This document shows, in pieces, positions 55,696 through 63,889 of a stretch of DNA of 64,000 nt; position 1 is the stretch's first letter, and every line of letters starts with the position of its first letter. The stretch is taken from positions 1-64,000 of the forward strand of contig CAVOXR010000004.1 in NCBI GenBank assembly GCA_963700475.1, written 5' to 3'. The notes beneath the pieces are model-generated. The model did not search any database and had not been told where the DNA came from. It worked only from the letters and a program-made list of their open reading frames with translations. Source of the stretch: Prado023 sp963700475 (GTDB taxonomy: Bacteria > Actinomycetota > Actinomycetes > S36-B12 > CAIYMF01). The translations under genes were made by a program, and so were the position numbers.

Positions 55696-56775
55696 TCAGG
55701 AGGTCAGGCGGGTGCCGGCGGCGGCTACTCGTTCGTCGGTGGCGGTCAGGGCGACTCTGACGTGCTGGGCTCCGGCCCGGCCGTAGAACTCGCCGGGCGC
55801 GACGAGGATCCCGCGGTCGGCGAGCCAGGCAACGGTCTCCCAGCAGGGTTCGCCGCGGGTGGCCCACAGGTAGAGACCGGCCGCTGATTCGTCGATGCGG
55901 AATCCGGCCTCGGTCAGGGCAGCGATGAGGACCTCGCGGCGCGAGCGGTACAGGGCGCGCTGAGCCACGACGTGCGCGTCGTCACCGAGGGCGGCGACCG
56001 CCGCCGCCTGAACCGGACCGGGAACCATCATCCCGGCGTGCTTGCGGACCTCGAGCAGCGCTGCGATGACTGCGGGGTCGCCGGCGGCGAAGCCGAATCG
56101 GTAGCCAGCGAGGTTCGAGCGCTTCGACAACGAGTGCAGTGCGATCACGCCCGTCGGGTCGCCGCCGCACACGTCAGGGTGCAGCACCGAGACAGGCTGC
56201 TCGGTCCACCCCAGCTCGTAGTAGCACTCGTCGGAGACGACCAGCACGCCGCGCTCGCGGGCCCACGTCACCACCTTGGCCATGTGGTCGACAGGCAGCA
56301 CCTTGCCGGTCGGGTTGCTCGGGGAGTTCAGCCACAACAGCGACACCCGCGCCGGGCCGATGGCCGTCAAGGAGTCGGCGACGAGCACCTGGACCCCGGC
56401 CAGCCGGGCGCCCACGTCGTAGGTCGGGTACGCCAGCTCTGGGATCACGACCCGGTTCTCGGGACCGAGCCCCAGGAGGGTCGGCAGCCAGGCCACGAAC
56501 TCCTTGGTGCCGATCGTCGGCAGGACGTCGGTGCCCGCCGGGGCGCCGAGCCGGCGCGACACCCACGCGGTGATCGCGTCCCGCGTCGCGGGCGCGCCGG
56601 TCGTCAGGGGGTATCCGGGGGAGTCGGCCGCAGCGGCCAGGGCCTCGGCGATGACCGGAGGGGTCGGGTCGACGGGTGTCCCGATGGACAGGTCGACGAT
56701 CCCGCCCGGGTGGGCGGCGGCCCGTTCCTTGAACGGGGTCAGCCGGTCCCAGGGGAAGTCGGGGAGGGTTCTCAG
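55696..56775 (-). CDS. dapC: Succinyldiaminopimelate aminotransferase
   Basis: A PLP aminotransferase of about 359 residues in the succinylase branch of lysine/diaminopimelate synthesis. Present are DLSIGTPVDPTPPVI, LLWLNSPSNPTGKVLP, SDECYYELGW, the PLP lysine in HSLSKRSNLAGYRFGF, and GLYLWATRG near the end. The family N-terminus (RTLPDFPWDRLTPFK) begins right at the fdxA stop, where only a CTG (56773-56775, preceded by AGGAG) can serve as start; the two genes then overlap by 4 bp. The pairing with fdxA is conserved in actinobacteria. Confidence 0.88.
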   Translation of the reverse strand: MRTLPDFPWDRLTPFKERAAAHPGGIVDLSIGTPVDPTPPVIAEALAAAADSPGYPLTTGAPATRDAITAWVSRRLGAPAGTDVLPTIGTKEFVAWLPTLLGLGPENRVVIPELAYPTYDVGARLAGVQVLVADSLTAIGPARVSLLWLNSPSNPTGKVLPVDHMAKVVTWARERGVLVVSDECYYELGWTEQPVSVLHPDVCGGDPTGVIALHSLSKRSNLAGYRFGFAAGDPAVIAALLEVRKHAGMMVPGPVQAAAVAALGDDAHVVAQRALYRSRREVLIAALTEAGFRIDESAAGLYLWATRGEPCWETVAWLADRGILVAPGEFYGRAGAQHVRVALTATDERVAAAGTRLTS

Positions 56776-57098
56776 TGGTCGTGCTCCTGCGGCGGGAGGG
56801 CCTTGACCAGCGGCACGTCGTTGGCGATCAGGCCGAGCTTGGCCGCGCCACCGGGCGATCCGAGCTCGTTGAAGAACTCCGCATTGGCCGCCGTGTAGTC
56901 GGTCCACTCCGCGGGGACGTCGTCCTCGTAGTAGATCGCCTCGACCGGGCAGACGGGCTCGCAGGCCCCACAGTCCACGCACTCGTCCGGATGGATGTAC
57001 AGCATCCGCTCGCCCTCGTAGATGCAGTCGACGGGGCATTCCTCGATGCAGGCCTTGTCCTTGAGGTCCACACAGGGAAGTGCGATCACGTAGGTCAT
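56772..57098 (-). CDS. fdxA: 7Fe ferredoxin
   Basis: A 108-residue ferredoxin with one [3Fe-4S] and one [4Fe-4S] cluster. The first motif is ACIEECPVDCIYEG and the second CVDCGACEPVCPVEAIYYEDD. It ends in an extension (EFFNELGSPGGAAKLG) common to actinobacterial FdxA. It is a cytosolic electron carrier. ATG 57098 is preceded by GGAGAGGCACCC. It is directly upstream of and overlapping dapC. Confidence 0.95.
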   Translation of the reverse strand: MTYVIALPCVDLKDKACIEECPVDCIYEGERMLYIHPDECVDCGACEPVCPVEAIYYEDDVPAEWTDYTAANAEFFNELGSPGGAAKLGLIANDVPLVKALPPQEHDH

Positions 57099-57198
57099 GG
57101 GTGCCTCTCCATTCTCGTCTCCGACGGACCCGATCCTAGTGGTGGATCGGTCGATCGGTCCTGTCGCGTGGCCGCGCGCCGAGGGCCGGAGGCGTGGC

Positions 57199-58920
57199 TC
57201 AGGGCTTGGGGCCGCAGATGACGTTCGGGGTCGGCTTGTAGGTCGTGGGCCAGGTCTCGGTGCTCTCGGACTTGCCGTTGTTGATCCGCCGCCGGGTCAC
57301 GGCGATCGAGAATCCGCGGACGCCGTCGGAGGGGACGCACTTCTCGCCGTCGTCGTAGATGGTCTGGAAGTCGGTGTAGTTGCGCCGCTCGGTGAAGGTC
57401 GCGGTCACGTCGTCCCACTTCTTCGTGCCCCACATCTCGATCAGGACCCCGTCGTTGTAGCGCTTGGCGGTGATGAGCACCCCGTTGCCTGTCTCGTTGC
57501 GCATCCTCAGGTCCAGCAGTCCCCACGCGACGGTGGCCTCGAGGCCGGCCTGGTAGCGACTGATGTAGAGGCCGTGCGGGTGCTGCTCGACCCGCTCCAG
57601 CCCCGCGTAGAAACCAGCCGTCCATGTCGCGGTGGTGATGATCGAGACCCCACCGCCGAGCTCCTCGCGGAACCGTCCGCCGGAGATGATGAAGCCCTCC
57701 GTGTAGCCGTTGGCCCGGGTGCGCTCCTTGACGGTGTCGTTCATCGAGAAGGTCTCGCCGGGCTCGAGGATCGTGCCGTTCAGCCGCCGGGCGGCCTCCC
57801 CGACGTTGGTGTAGCGGTAGGGCGCGGGTGGGAAGGCTTGTCGGAAGCTCGAGAGCTTCTCGGTGATGTTCAGGGCCTTCGCCTCGGCGGTCGTGAGGTC
57901 GGGCTCCGAGATGCTCAGGGTGACCACGGCGGTCCGGGCGTCCGCAGTGGTCTCGGGCAGCACCGCGAACACGGCCGTGCCCAGCTCCTCGGAGTCGACC
58001 GACCGACCTGTCCGCGAGGGCACCACGACGGGCTTGCCGCCCTTGATCCTGACCGTGGCGTCGCGGCCGGGCTGCTCGATCCCGGCGAGCTCGTCCTTGA
58101 TCCGCTTGTGCAGCTTCTCGCCGTCGAGGGTTGCTTCCAGGGTCGTGCCCTTGGGCTCGAACGTGAGCGTGCGGGCGATGTCGGCGGGCGGGATCTCGGC
58201 GGACTCCTCGCCCACCGCCAGGGCAACGGGCAGGGCCACGGCCGGCTGGGCCAGCTCGGCGAACACCCGCTCGGCCTCCTCGTCAGAGACCTGCGCGGGC
58301 ACAGGTGTCATCGGCAGGGTGAGGGTGCCTGTGTCGGGCTGGAAGTACGCGTCGGAGACCATGTCGGCCGCCCCCGGAACGTCCAGGAGGGTCCCCGGGA
58401 CACCTGCCTTGTACGTGGCCTCGGCCGCCTTGGAGTAGCGAATCCTGGGCTCCACCGGATCCACTGCGGCGGTCTCGGCGAGGGAGTCCAGTGCGGCCAC
58501 CAGCTTGTCGGAGTCGGTGGTCGTGATCGGCTCGAGCTCGACCTCTCCCCGCAGGTGTGCCAGCAGATCGGAGGGGCGCAGGATCAGCCCCGAGGCCTGT
58601 GACGCCGTGGCCTCCCAGTCGACGGCGAGCCCCGCCTCCTCCGGCTCGATCTCGGTCGTCGCCTCGCCAGCCGTGACCGGGATGGGCGCAGTAGCCTCGT
58701 CGCCCAGCTCCTCCTCGAGGGTGGCGGCCGCCTCGGCGGTGGTCATGCCCCCGATGTCGACGCCCCGCACGGAGGTGCCGGCCGGGACGTCGCCGGACAC
58801 GGAGACCACTGTCGCTGCGTACCCGCCGACCAGCACCAGGGCCCCGGCGCCGAGCGCGAGGGCGACCCACCGACCGCGGTGGCGACGCGGCTCAGGAGCG
58901 CTGTCCGGGGGGAGGGTCAC
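57199..58920 (-). CDS. VanW-family membrane-anchored protein
   Basis: A 573-residue protein: basic N-terminus, one membrane helix (about 18-40), two PG_binding_4/YoaR-type domains in the extracytoplasmic part (VRGVDIGGMTTAEAAATLEE), and a C-terminal VanW domain (YRYTNVGEAARRLNGTILEP, GGGVSIITTATWTAGFYAGL). In this family the VanW motif usually reads GGGVCQ; here the cysteine is replaced by serine (GGGVSI). These proteins act in the cell wall, but the reaction is not established. It is monocistronic. Confidence 0.87.
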   Translation of the reverse strand: MTLPPDSAPEPRRHRGRWVALALGAGALVLVGGYAATVVSVSGDVPAGTSVRGVDIGGMTTAEAAATLEEELGDEATAPIPVTAGEATTEIEPEEAGLAVDWEATASQASGLILRPSDLLAHLRGEVELEPITTTDSDKLVAALDSLAETAAVDPVEPRIRYSKAAEATYKAGVPGTLLDVPGAADMVSDAYFQPDTGTLTLPMTPVPAQVSDEEAERVFAELAQPAVALPVALAVGEESAEIPPADIARTLTFEPKGTTLEATLDGEKLHKRIKDELAGIEQPGRDATVRIKGGKPVVVPSRTGRSVDSEELGTAVFAVLPETTADARTAVVTLSISEPDLTTAEAKALNITEKLSSFRQAFPPAPYRYTNVGEAARRLNGTILEPGETFSMNDTVKERTRANGYTEGFIISGGRFREELGGGVSIITTATWTAGFYAGLERVEQHPHGLYISRYQAGLEATVAWGLLDLRMRNETGNGVLITAKRYNDGVLIEMWGTKKWDDVTATFTERRNYTDFQTIYDDGEKCVPSDGVRGFSIAVTRRRINNGKSESTETWPTTYKPTPNVICGPKP

Positions 58921-58956
58921 ACGGTCAATGGTAGGTCGTTGCCGAGACCCGGACGG

Positions 58957-59445
58957 TCAGGCGATCCCGAGGAAGGTCGAGCCGAAGTAGACCAGCGGTC
59001 GGGCGCCCTCGACGGCGTCGTGGACCTCCGTCACGGCCCCGATGAGGATGTCATGGTCGCCGGCCGTCACGATCTGCTCGGTGCGCAGCTCGAGGGCGGC
59101 CAGGCCGTCGGTGAGCAGCAGGCAGCCGTTCGCGGCCCGCTTGGTCGGCACCCGGTCGAACTGCCCCTCCAGCGGCCGGCCGCGCGTGGCGAACCACCGC
59201 GCGGTGGCCTCCTGGCCCTCGGGCAGGAAGGACACCGCCCAGGCATCGGAGTCGATCACCGCGGCATGGAACCGGGAGTCCCGCTCGACGCACACCAGCG
59301 CCAGCAGCGGGTCCAGGGAGACCGAGGTGAACGAGTTGGCGGTCATGGCGTGGTCCACCCCGTCGGACAGGGTGGTCACCACCGCGATGCCGGTGGCGTA
59401 GCGGGCGGTTGCACGACGGAACTGCGCGGCGGTCGGCTCAGGCAT
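58957..59445 (-). CDS. Flavin reductase-like protein
   Basis: A 162-residue FMN-binding split-barrel protein. Family motifs are FRRATARYATGIAVVTT, HAMTANSFTSVSLDPLLALV (flavin binding) and ILIGAVTEVHDAVEGARPLVYFG at the end. It probably supplies reduced flavin to an oxygenase or reduces a small molecule; no oxygenase is nearby. The start overlaps the upstream membrane-protein gene by 8 bp, so the two form a unit. Confidence 0.88.
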   Translation of the reverse strand: MPEPTAAQFRRATARYATGIAVVTTLSDGVDHAMTANSFTSVSLDPLLALVCVERDSRFHAAVIDSDAWAVSFLPEGQEATARWFATRGRPLEGQFDRVPTKRAANGCLLLTDGLAALELRTEQIVTAGDHDILIGAVTEVHDAVEGARPLVYFGSTFLGIA

Positions 59446-59842
59446 CGGTCGCCTCGGCGCCGGCCCCTGCCTGGGCCGCGACGGGCTGGTCCGGGGTGTC
59501 GTCGGCGGGGAGCAGCGGATAGCCGCAGGCCGCGGCGAGCAGGATCGTGCCGCCGATGAGGTAGCCCATCTGGCGGGTGCCGCTGCTGAGGATCAGGTCG
59601 CCGGCACCGGTCTTCGAGCCCATCATCAGGCTGGCGGCCAGCCATCCGATGGAGAAGGTGATCGCCCCCAGCCGTGAGCCCTGCCACCACGCCCCCGCGC
59701 GCGCCACGAGCACGACCGCGACCAGCGTGAGCAGGGCGCCCGCGGGCAGCCGCACGGATCCCACGGTGAGCGTGAAGGTCTGGATCAGGGCGCCGGCGAA
59801 CCCGAACAGGAGCCCGAGGACGAGCAGGGCGGCGGCACGCAT
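59438..59842 (-). CDS. Four-helix membrane protein of unknown function (DUF6113-like)
   Basis: A 134-residue protein with four membrane helices and an acidic Ala/Pro-rich cytosolic tail. Features are LLFGFAGALIQTFTLTVG, RLPAGALLTLVAVVLVARAG, GWLAASLMMG and GTRQMGYLIGGTILLAAACG. Genes of this type are common in the mshB-fdxA-dap neighbourhood of actinobacteria. Function unknown. It overlaps the flavin reductase start. Confidence 0.72.
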   Translation of the reverse strand: MRAAALLVLGLLFGFAGALIQTFTLTVGSVRLPAGALLTLVAVVLVARAGAWWQGSRLGAITFSIGWLAASLMMGSKTGAGDLILSSGTRQMGYLIGGTILLAAACGYPLLPADDTPDQPVAAQAGAGAEATDA

Positions 59843-59912
59843 GGGCCCAAGCCTACGTCCGGCGGGGGATACGGGCGTCCTGCGTTGGGAGGGCCGCTCA
59901 GTCGATGAGGTG

Positions 59913-60854
59913 TCAGTCGTTCGCGTGCAGGTGCTCGGCCAGACCGCCCCAGTGGCCGGTGCGGGGGGTGGCCTCCAGGGCGCCGGTCATCGAGTTGCGC
60001 CGGAACAGCAGGTCGGCCACGCCGGACAGGTCACGTCCCTTCACGACCTCGCCGTCGGGCAGCCGGACCTTCGACCCGGCGGTCACGTAGCAGCCCGCCT
60101 CCACGACCGAGCGGTCACCCAGGGAGATCCCGATGCCTCCGTTGGCGCCGATGAGAGCGCCCTCACCGATCGTGACCTGTTCCTTGCCGCCTCCGGAGAG
60201 GGTCCCCATGATCGAGGCGCCGCCGCCGATGTCGGAGCCGGCGCCGACCACCACGCCCGCGGAGATCCGGCCCTCCACCATCGAGGGCCCGAGCGTGCCG
60301 GCGTTGAAGTTGCAGAACCCCTCGTGCATGACGGTCGTGCCCTCAGCCAGGTGCGCGCCGAGCCGCACCCGGTCGGCGTCGGCGATGCGCACGCCCGAGG
60401 GCACCACGTAGTCGACCATCCGCGGGAACTTGTCCACGCTGAGCACGGTCAGCGGCTCGCTCGCGACCCGGGCACGCATGCGCACCTCGGTCAGCGACTC
60501 GATGGGCACCGGGCCCAGGGAGGTCCAGGCGACGTTGGGCAGCACCCCGAAGATCCCGTCCATGTTGATCGTGCGCGGCGCGACCAGGCGGTGGGAGAGC
60601 AGGTGCAGGCGGAGGTACGCGTCGGCGACGTCGGCCGGCGGAGCGGACAGGTCGGCGATGGTGGTGCTGACCACGCGGGTGACCACGCCGCGGATCGGGT
60701 CCTGGCTGCAGGCGTCCTCGAGGTGGGGCACGTCGGCCGGCTCGGCGGACAGCCCGGGGCGCGGGTACCAGACGTCGAGGATGGGGGCGTCGGGGGCGCT
60801 CCCGGCGAAGGTGGCGATGCCGAGGCCGGACGCGGGCGAGGTGAGCAGCTCCAT
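59913..60854 (-). CDS. dapD: Tetrahydrodipicolinate N-succinyltransferase
   Basis: A 313-residue acyltransferase in the succinylase pathway of diaminopimelate synthesis, actinobacterial type. The N-terminal domain (ATFAGSAPDAPILDVWYPRP) is followed by a left-handed beta helix with hexapeptide repeats (VRIADADRVRLGAHLAEGTT, GRISAGVVVGAGSDIGGGAS) and ends TGHWGGLAEHLHAND. ATG 60854 is chosen; the frame continues upstream, antisense to dapE, without sense. It is divergent from dapE with a 54-bp gap. Confidence 0.94.
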   Translation of the reverse strand: MELLTSPASGLGIATFAGSAPDAPILDVWYPRPGLSAEPADVPHLEDACSQDPIRGVVTRVVSTTIADLSAPPADVADAYLRLHLLSHRLVAPRTINMDGIFGVLPNVAWTSLGPVPIESLTEVRMRARVASEPLTVLSVDKFPRMVDYVVPSGVRIADADRVRLGAHLAEGTTVMHEGFCNFNAGTLGPSMVEGRISAGVVVGAGSDIGGGASIMGTLSGGGKEQVTIGEGALIGANGGIGISLGDRSVVEAGCYVTAGSKVRLPDGEVVKGRDLSGVADLLFRRNSMTGALEATPRTGHWGGLAEHLHAND

Positions 60855-60908
60855 GGATGGGTAGCGTAGGGCAGCGCCCCGACCCGCGGGGATCGATTGG
60901 AGACCCTC

Positions 60909-62081
60909 ATGGCCCTGGACCCCACCGGCGACATCGTCACCCTGCTCGGGGAGCTGGTCGACATCCCCAGCGAGAGCCGCGACGAGGGTGCCATCGCCGA
61001 TGCTCTGGAGGCGGCGCTGGCCGGGGCCGCGCACCTGACGGTCGAGCGGGACGGCAACACCCTGGTGGCGCGCACCAACCTCGGCCACCCCGACCGTGTG
61101 CTCATCTGCGGGCACATCGACACGGTCCCCGAGGCGGACAACCTGCCGCACCACATCCAGACCGTGGACGGCGAGGAGCGACTGGTCGGGCTCGGGTCCT
61201 GCGACATGAAGGGCGGGGTGGCGGTCGCCCTGGCGCTGGCGGTGGCGGTGGACGCGCCGACCCGCGACATCACCTACGTCTTCTACGAGGCCGAGGAGAT
61301 CGAGGAGCGCTACAACGGGCTCAAGCGCCTGGCCGAGACCCGCCCGGACCTGCTGGCCGGCGACTTCGCCGTGCTCATGGAACCCTCCGACGCCGGCGTC
61401 GAGGCCGGCTGCCAGGGGACCCTGCGCGCGGAGATCCACCTGACTGGCAGGCGCGCCCACAGCGCGCGATCGTGGCTGGGGAGCAACGCGATCCACTCCG
61501 CAGCAGACGTCCTCGCCCGGCTGGCGGAGTACCAGCCCTCCCGGGTGATGATCGACGGGCTGGAGTACCGCGAGGGGCTCAACGCGGTGGGCATCACGGG
61601 AGGCGTGGCCGGCAACGTGATCCCCGACGAGTGCGTCGTCATCGTGAACTACCGGTTCGCCCCGTCGCTGACCCCGGAGCTGGCCGAGAGGCACGTCAAG
61701 GCGATCTTCGAGGGTTTCGATGTCCGCATCGTGGACGTGGCCGCCGGGGCGCTTCCGGGCCTGTCCCAGCCGGCCGCGAAGGCCTTCCTCGAGGTGACCG
61801 GCAGCACCCCGCGCCCGAAGTTCGGCTGGACGGATGTGGCGCGGTTCACGGCCCTGGGGATCCCCGCGGTCAACTACGGGCCGGGTGACCCGTCGCTGGC
61901 GCACACCCGCGAGGAGTACGTGCCGACCAGTCAGGTGCGCTCGACCTTCGAGGTGATGCGCGCCTGGCTCCTGGCTCCGGTCCCGGGTGCCGACCCGTGG
62001 GAGTCGGCGGGGGCGGCAGCTCGCCCATCGCAGGGCTGGTCGACGGGCCCGTCCCCGGCGCGCGGGGTCACGCAGCGCTGA
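60909..62081 (+). CDS. dapE: Succinyl-diaminopimelate desuccinylase
   Basis: An M20-family metallohydrolase of 390 residues. Zinc ligands and catalytic residues lie in ICGHIDTVPEADN, GSCDMKGGVAVALALA, YEAEEIEERYNGL (catalytic E) and LMEPSDAGVEAGCQG. The dimerisation domain has TGRRAHSARSWLG. The extra Gly/Pro/Ser-rich C-terminal tail (about 25 residues) is unusual but without a motif. ATG 60909 follows TTGGAGACCCTC. dapC, dapD and dapE together give three successive steps of the same pathway within 6.4 kb. Confidence 0.93.
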   Translation: MALDPTGDIVTLLGELVDIPSESRDEGAIADALEAALAGAAHLTVERDGNTLVARTNLGHPDRVLICGHIDTVPEADNLPHHIQTVDGEERLVGLGSCDMKGGVAVALALAVAVDAPTRDITYVFYEAEEIEERYNGLKRLAETRPDLLAGDFAVLMEPSDAGVEAGCQGTLRAEIHLTGRRAHSARSWLGSNAIHSAADVLARLAEYQPSRVMIDGLEYREGLNAVGITGGVAGNVIPDECVVIVNYRFAPSLTPELAERHVKAIFEGFDVRIVDVAAGALPGLSQPAAKAFLEVTGSTPRPKFGWTDVARFTALGIPAVNYGPGDPSLAHTREEYVPTSQVRSTFEVMRAWLLAPVPGADPWESAGAAARPSQGWSTGPSPARGVTQR

Positions 62082-62097
62082 CCCGGCGCCCCCAACA

Positions 62098-62171
62098 CCG
62101 CAGACCCTCCCGTTGTGTTCAGACCCTCCCCGACGAAAGGGAGGGTCTGAACACTTGTGGAGGGTCTGCGG
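62098..62171. terminator. Nested two-stem hairpin between dapE and yceI
   Basis: The inner stem is 16 bp and perfect (62115-62130 with 62139-62154, 8-base loop); the outer stem is 13 bp and perfect (62098-62110 with 62159-62171). A 4+4 internal loop joins them. Both stems contain the same CAGACCCTCC word, so the unit is doubled. It serves both convergent genes. Confidence 0.75.
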
Positions 62172-62214
62172 GCGTCGGGCGTGGCGGAGGGCCTGCCGTG
62201 GGCGCGCGGCGTCG

Positions 62215-62760
62215 TCAGGCGGTCTTGATCGCCGAGACGTCGAGCTGGATCTTGATCTTGTCGCTGACCAGCACGCCGCCGGCCTCGAGCGCGACGTTCC
62301 AGACCAGGCCGAACTCCTTGCGGGACAGCTCGGCCTCGCCCTCGAACCCTGCGCGGACGTTGCCGAAGGGGTCGGTGGCCACCCCGGTCGGCTCGAACTC
62401 GATCTCGACCGGGCGGGTGACGCCCTTGATGGTGAGGTCGCCGAGCAGGACGAACGAGTCACCGTCCTGCTTGACGGTCGTGCTCGCGAACGTCATCGCA
62501 CTGTTGACCTCGACGTCGAAGAAGTCGGGGCTGCGCAGGTGCGCGTCGCGGTCGGGGGACCCGGTGTTCACCGATGCCAGCTGCACGGCGACCGTCGCCG
62601 TCGAGCCGCTCGGGTTCCGGCCGTCGACCACGATCGTGCCGGCGACGTCCTCGAAGGCGCCGCGGACCTTGGTCACCATGGCGTGGCGGGCGACGAACCC
62701 CACGCGGGTGTGGCTGGGGTCGATGGTCCAGGTGCCGTTGTATGCGCTGTAGTCGGTCAT
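62215..62760 (-). CDS. YceI-family protein
   Basis: A 181-residue lipocalin-like beta-barrel protein without signal peptide, as in actinobacterial YceI. Landmarks are GTWTIDPSHTRVGFVARHAM, VQLASVNTGSPDRDAHLRSPDFFD, LTIKGVTRPVEIEFEP and the final VSDKIKIQLDVSAI. Relatives bind polyisoprenoids. ATG 62760 follows AAGGAGAAGCG. A palindrome at 62780-62793 and a TTGACA hexamer further upstream suggest a regulated single-gene promoter. Confidence 0.9.
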   Translation of the reverse strand: MTDYSAYNGTWTIDPSHTRVGFVARHAMVTKVRGAFEDVAGTIVVDGRNPSGSTATVAVQLASVNTGSPDRDAHLRSPDFFDVEVNSAMTFASTTVKQDGDSFVLLGDLTIKGVTRPVEIEFEPTGVATDPFGNVRAGFEGEAELSRKEFGLVWNVALEAGGVLVSDKIKIQLDVSAIKTA

Positions 62761-62779
62761 CGCTTCTCCTTGGGTTTCG

Positions 62780-62793
62780 GTTGAATGTTCAAC
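62780..62793 (-). promoter_or_regulatory. MarR-like palindrome before yceI
   Basis: GTTGAA-TG-TTCAAC is a perfect 6-2-6 palindrome 20 bases before the yceI start, with a further TTCAA half nearby. Size and AT content fit a MarR-family operator; no MarR gene is in the window. Confidence 0.45.
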
Positions 62794-62961
62794 AAGATGA
62801 TTGAAGCGTGAACTACATGTCCTGTCAAGTCGGGTGCTGTTCACGGGCGCGTCGCGCTCGGGCCACCATCCGCAGGGGACGCGTGGCTACGGTGTTGGGC
62901 ATGGACATCTCCGACCCCCCGACCCCCGACCCACCCGACCCCCGGACCCCCGCGCCCGGAG

Positions 62962-63822
62962 GTGCCGCCCGCGGCGCCGGCTGAGCGTGCGTCCGCTCCG
63001 GCCGGACCCGCGGCCCGCCCACCCGCGCACTCCTCGGCGCCGCGGACCAAGGGCCCAGTCGTGCTGCGCCGTGAGCAGATCAGCGGCTCAACCACCGACC
63101 AGCGCCTGCTGGACTCCCGCGACTCCGGGGACTGGGTGCACACCGACCCCTGGCGCGTGCTGCGCATCCAGGCGGAGTTCGTCGAGGGGTTCGGGGCGCT
63201 GGCGAAGCTCGGTCCGGCGATCAGCGTGTTCGGATCCGCGCGCACGCCCGAGGACCACCCCGAGTATGCCCAGGCGAGGCGGACCGCCGAACTGCTGGTC
63301 GAGGCCGGGTTCGCCGTCATCACCGGCGGCGGTCCGGGCATCATGGCGGCGGCCAACCGCGGCGCGTGGGAGGCCGATGGGACGTCGGTCGGACTGGGCA
63401 TCGAGCTGCCGTTCGAGCAGGGCATGAACGAGTGGGTCGACCTGGGCGTGAACTTCCGCTACTTCTTCGCCCGCAAGACGATGTTCGTCAAGTACGCCCA
63501 GGGCTTCGTGGTGTTCCCCGGCGGGTTCGGCACGATCGACGAGCTCTTCGAGGCGCTCACGCTGGTGCAGACCGGCAAGGTCACCACCTTCCCGATCATC
63601 CTCGTGGGCTCGGCGTACTGGGCGGGCCTGGTCGACTGGTTGCGGGCCACGATGAACGCCGACGGCAAGATCTCCCCCTCGGACCTCGACCTGATCCACG
63701 TCACCGACGACCCGGAGGAGGTCGTGTTGATCCTGCGCGATGCCGAGCTGGCCCGCACCGCTGGGCTCCCACCGGTGGCGGGAACCATCCCGGTGGACCT
63801 GTCACTCAGCGACGGGACCTGA
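62962..63822 (+). CDS. LOG-family (TIGR00730) nucleotide-binding protein
   Basis: A protein of about 286 residues with a Rossmann-like LOG fold. Diagnostic motifs are ISVFGSARTPEDHP, VITGGGPGIMAAANRGAWE and the catalytic PGGFGTIDELFEALTLVQT. The length and second half match the large actinobacterial LOG group, whose members cleave nucleoside monophosphates or are annotated as lysine decarboxylase-like. GTG 62962 opens the frame. An ATG at 62901 begins a Pro-rich stretch in another frame that would join if one base near 62955 were surplus, so the N-terminus is uncertain. Confidence 0.88.
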   Translation: MPPAAPAERASAPAGPAARPPAHSSAPRTKGPVVLRREQISGSTTDQRLLDSRDSGDWVHTDPWRVLRIQAEFVEGFGALAKLGPAISVFGSARTPEDHPEYAQARRTAELLVEAGFAVITGGGPGIMAAANRGAWEADGTSVGLGIELPFEQGMNEWVDLGVNFRYFFARKTMFVKYAQGFVVFPGGFGTIDELFEALTLVQTGKVTTFPIILVGSAYWAGLVDWLRATMNADGKISPSDLDLIHVTDDPEEVVLILRDAELARTAGLPPVAGTIPVDLSLSDGT

Positions 63823-63889
63823 CGCGGCGCAGAGCGCCCCCGTCGGACGACGGGGTGCCGCCCGCGGGGACGCATGGCAGGATCAGGTC

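Noticed and set aside
60855..62462. Upstream extension of dapD antisense to dapE
   Set aside because: The family N-terminus begins at 60854; the extension lies opposite dapE and has shadow-type composition.
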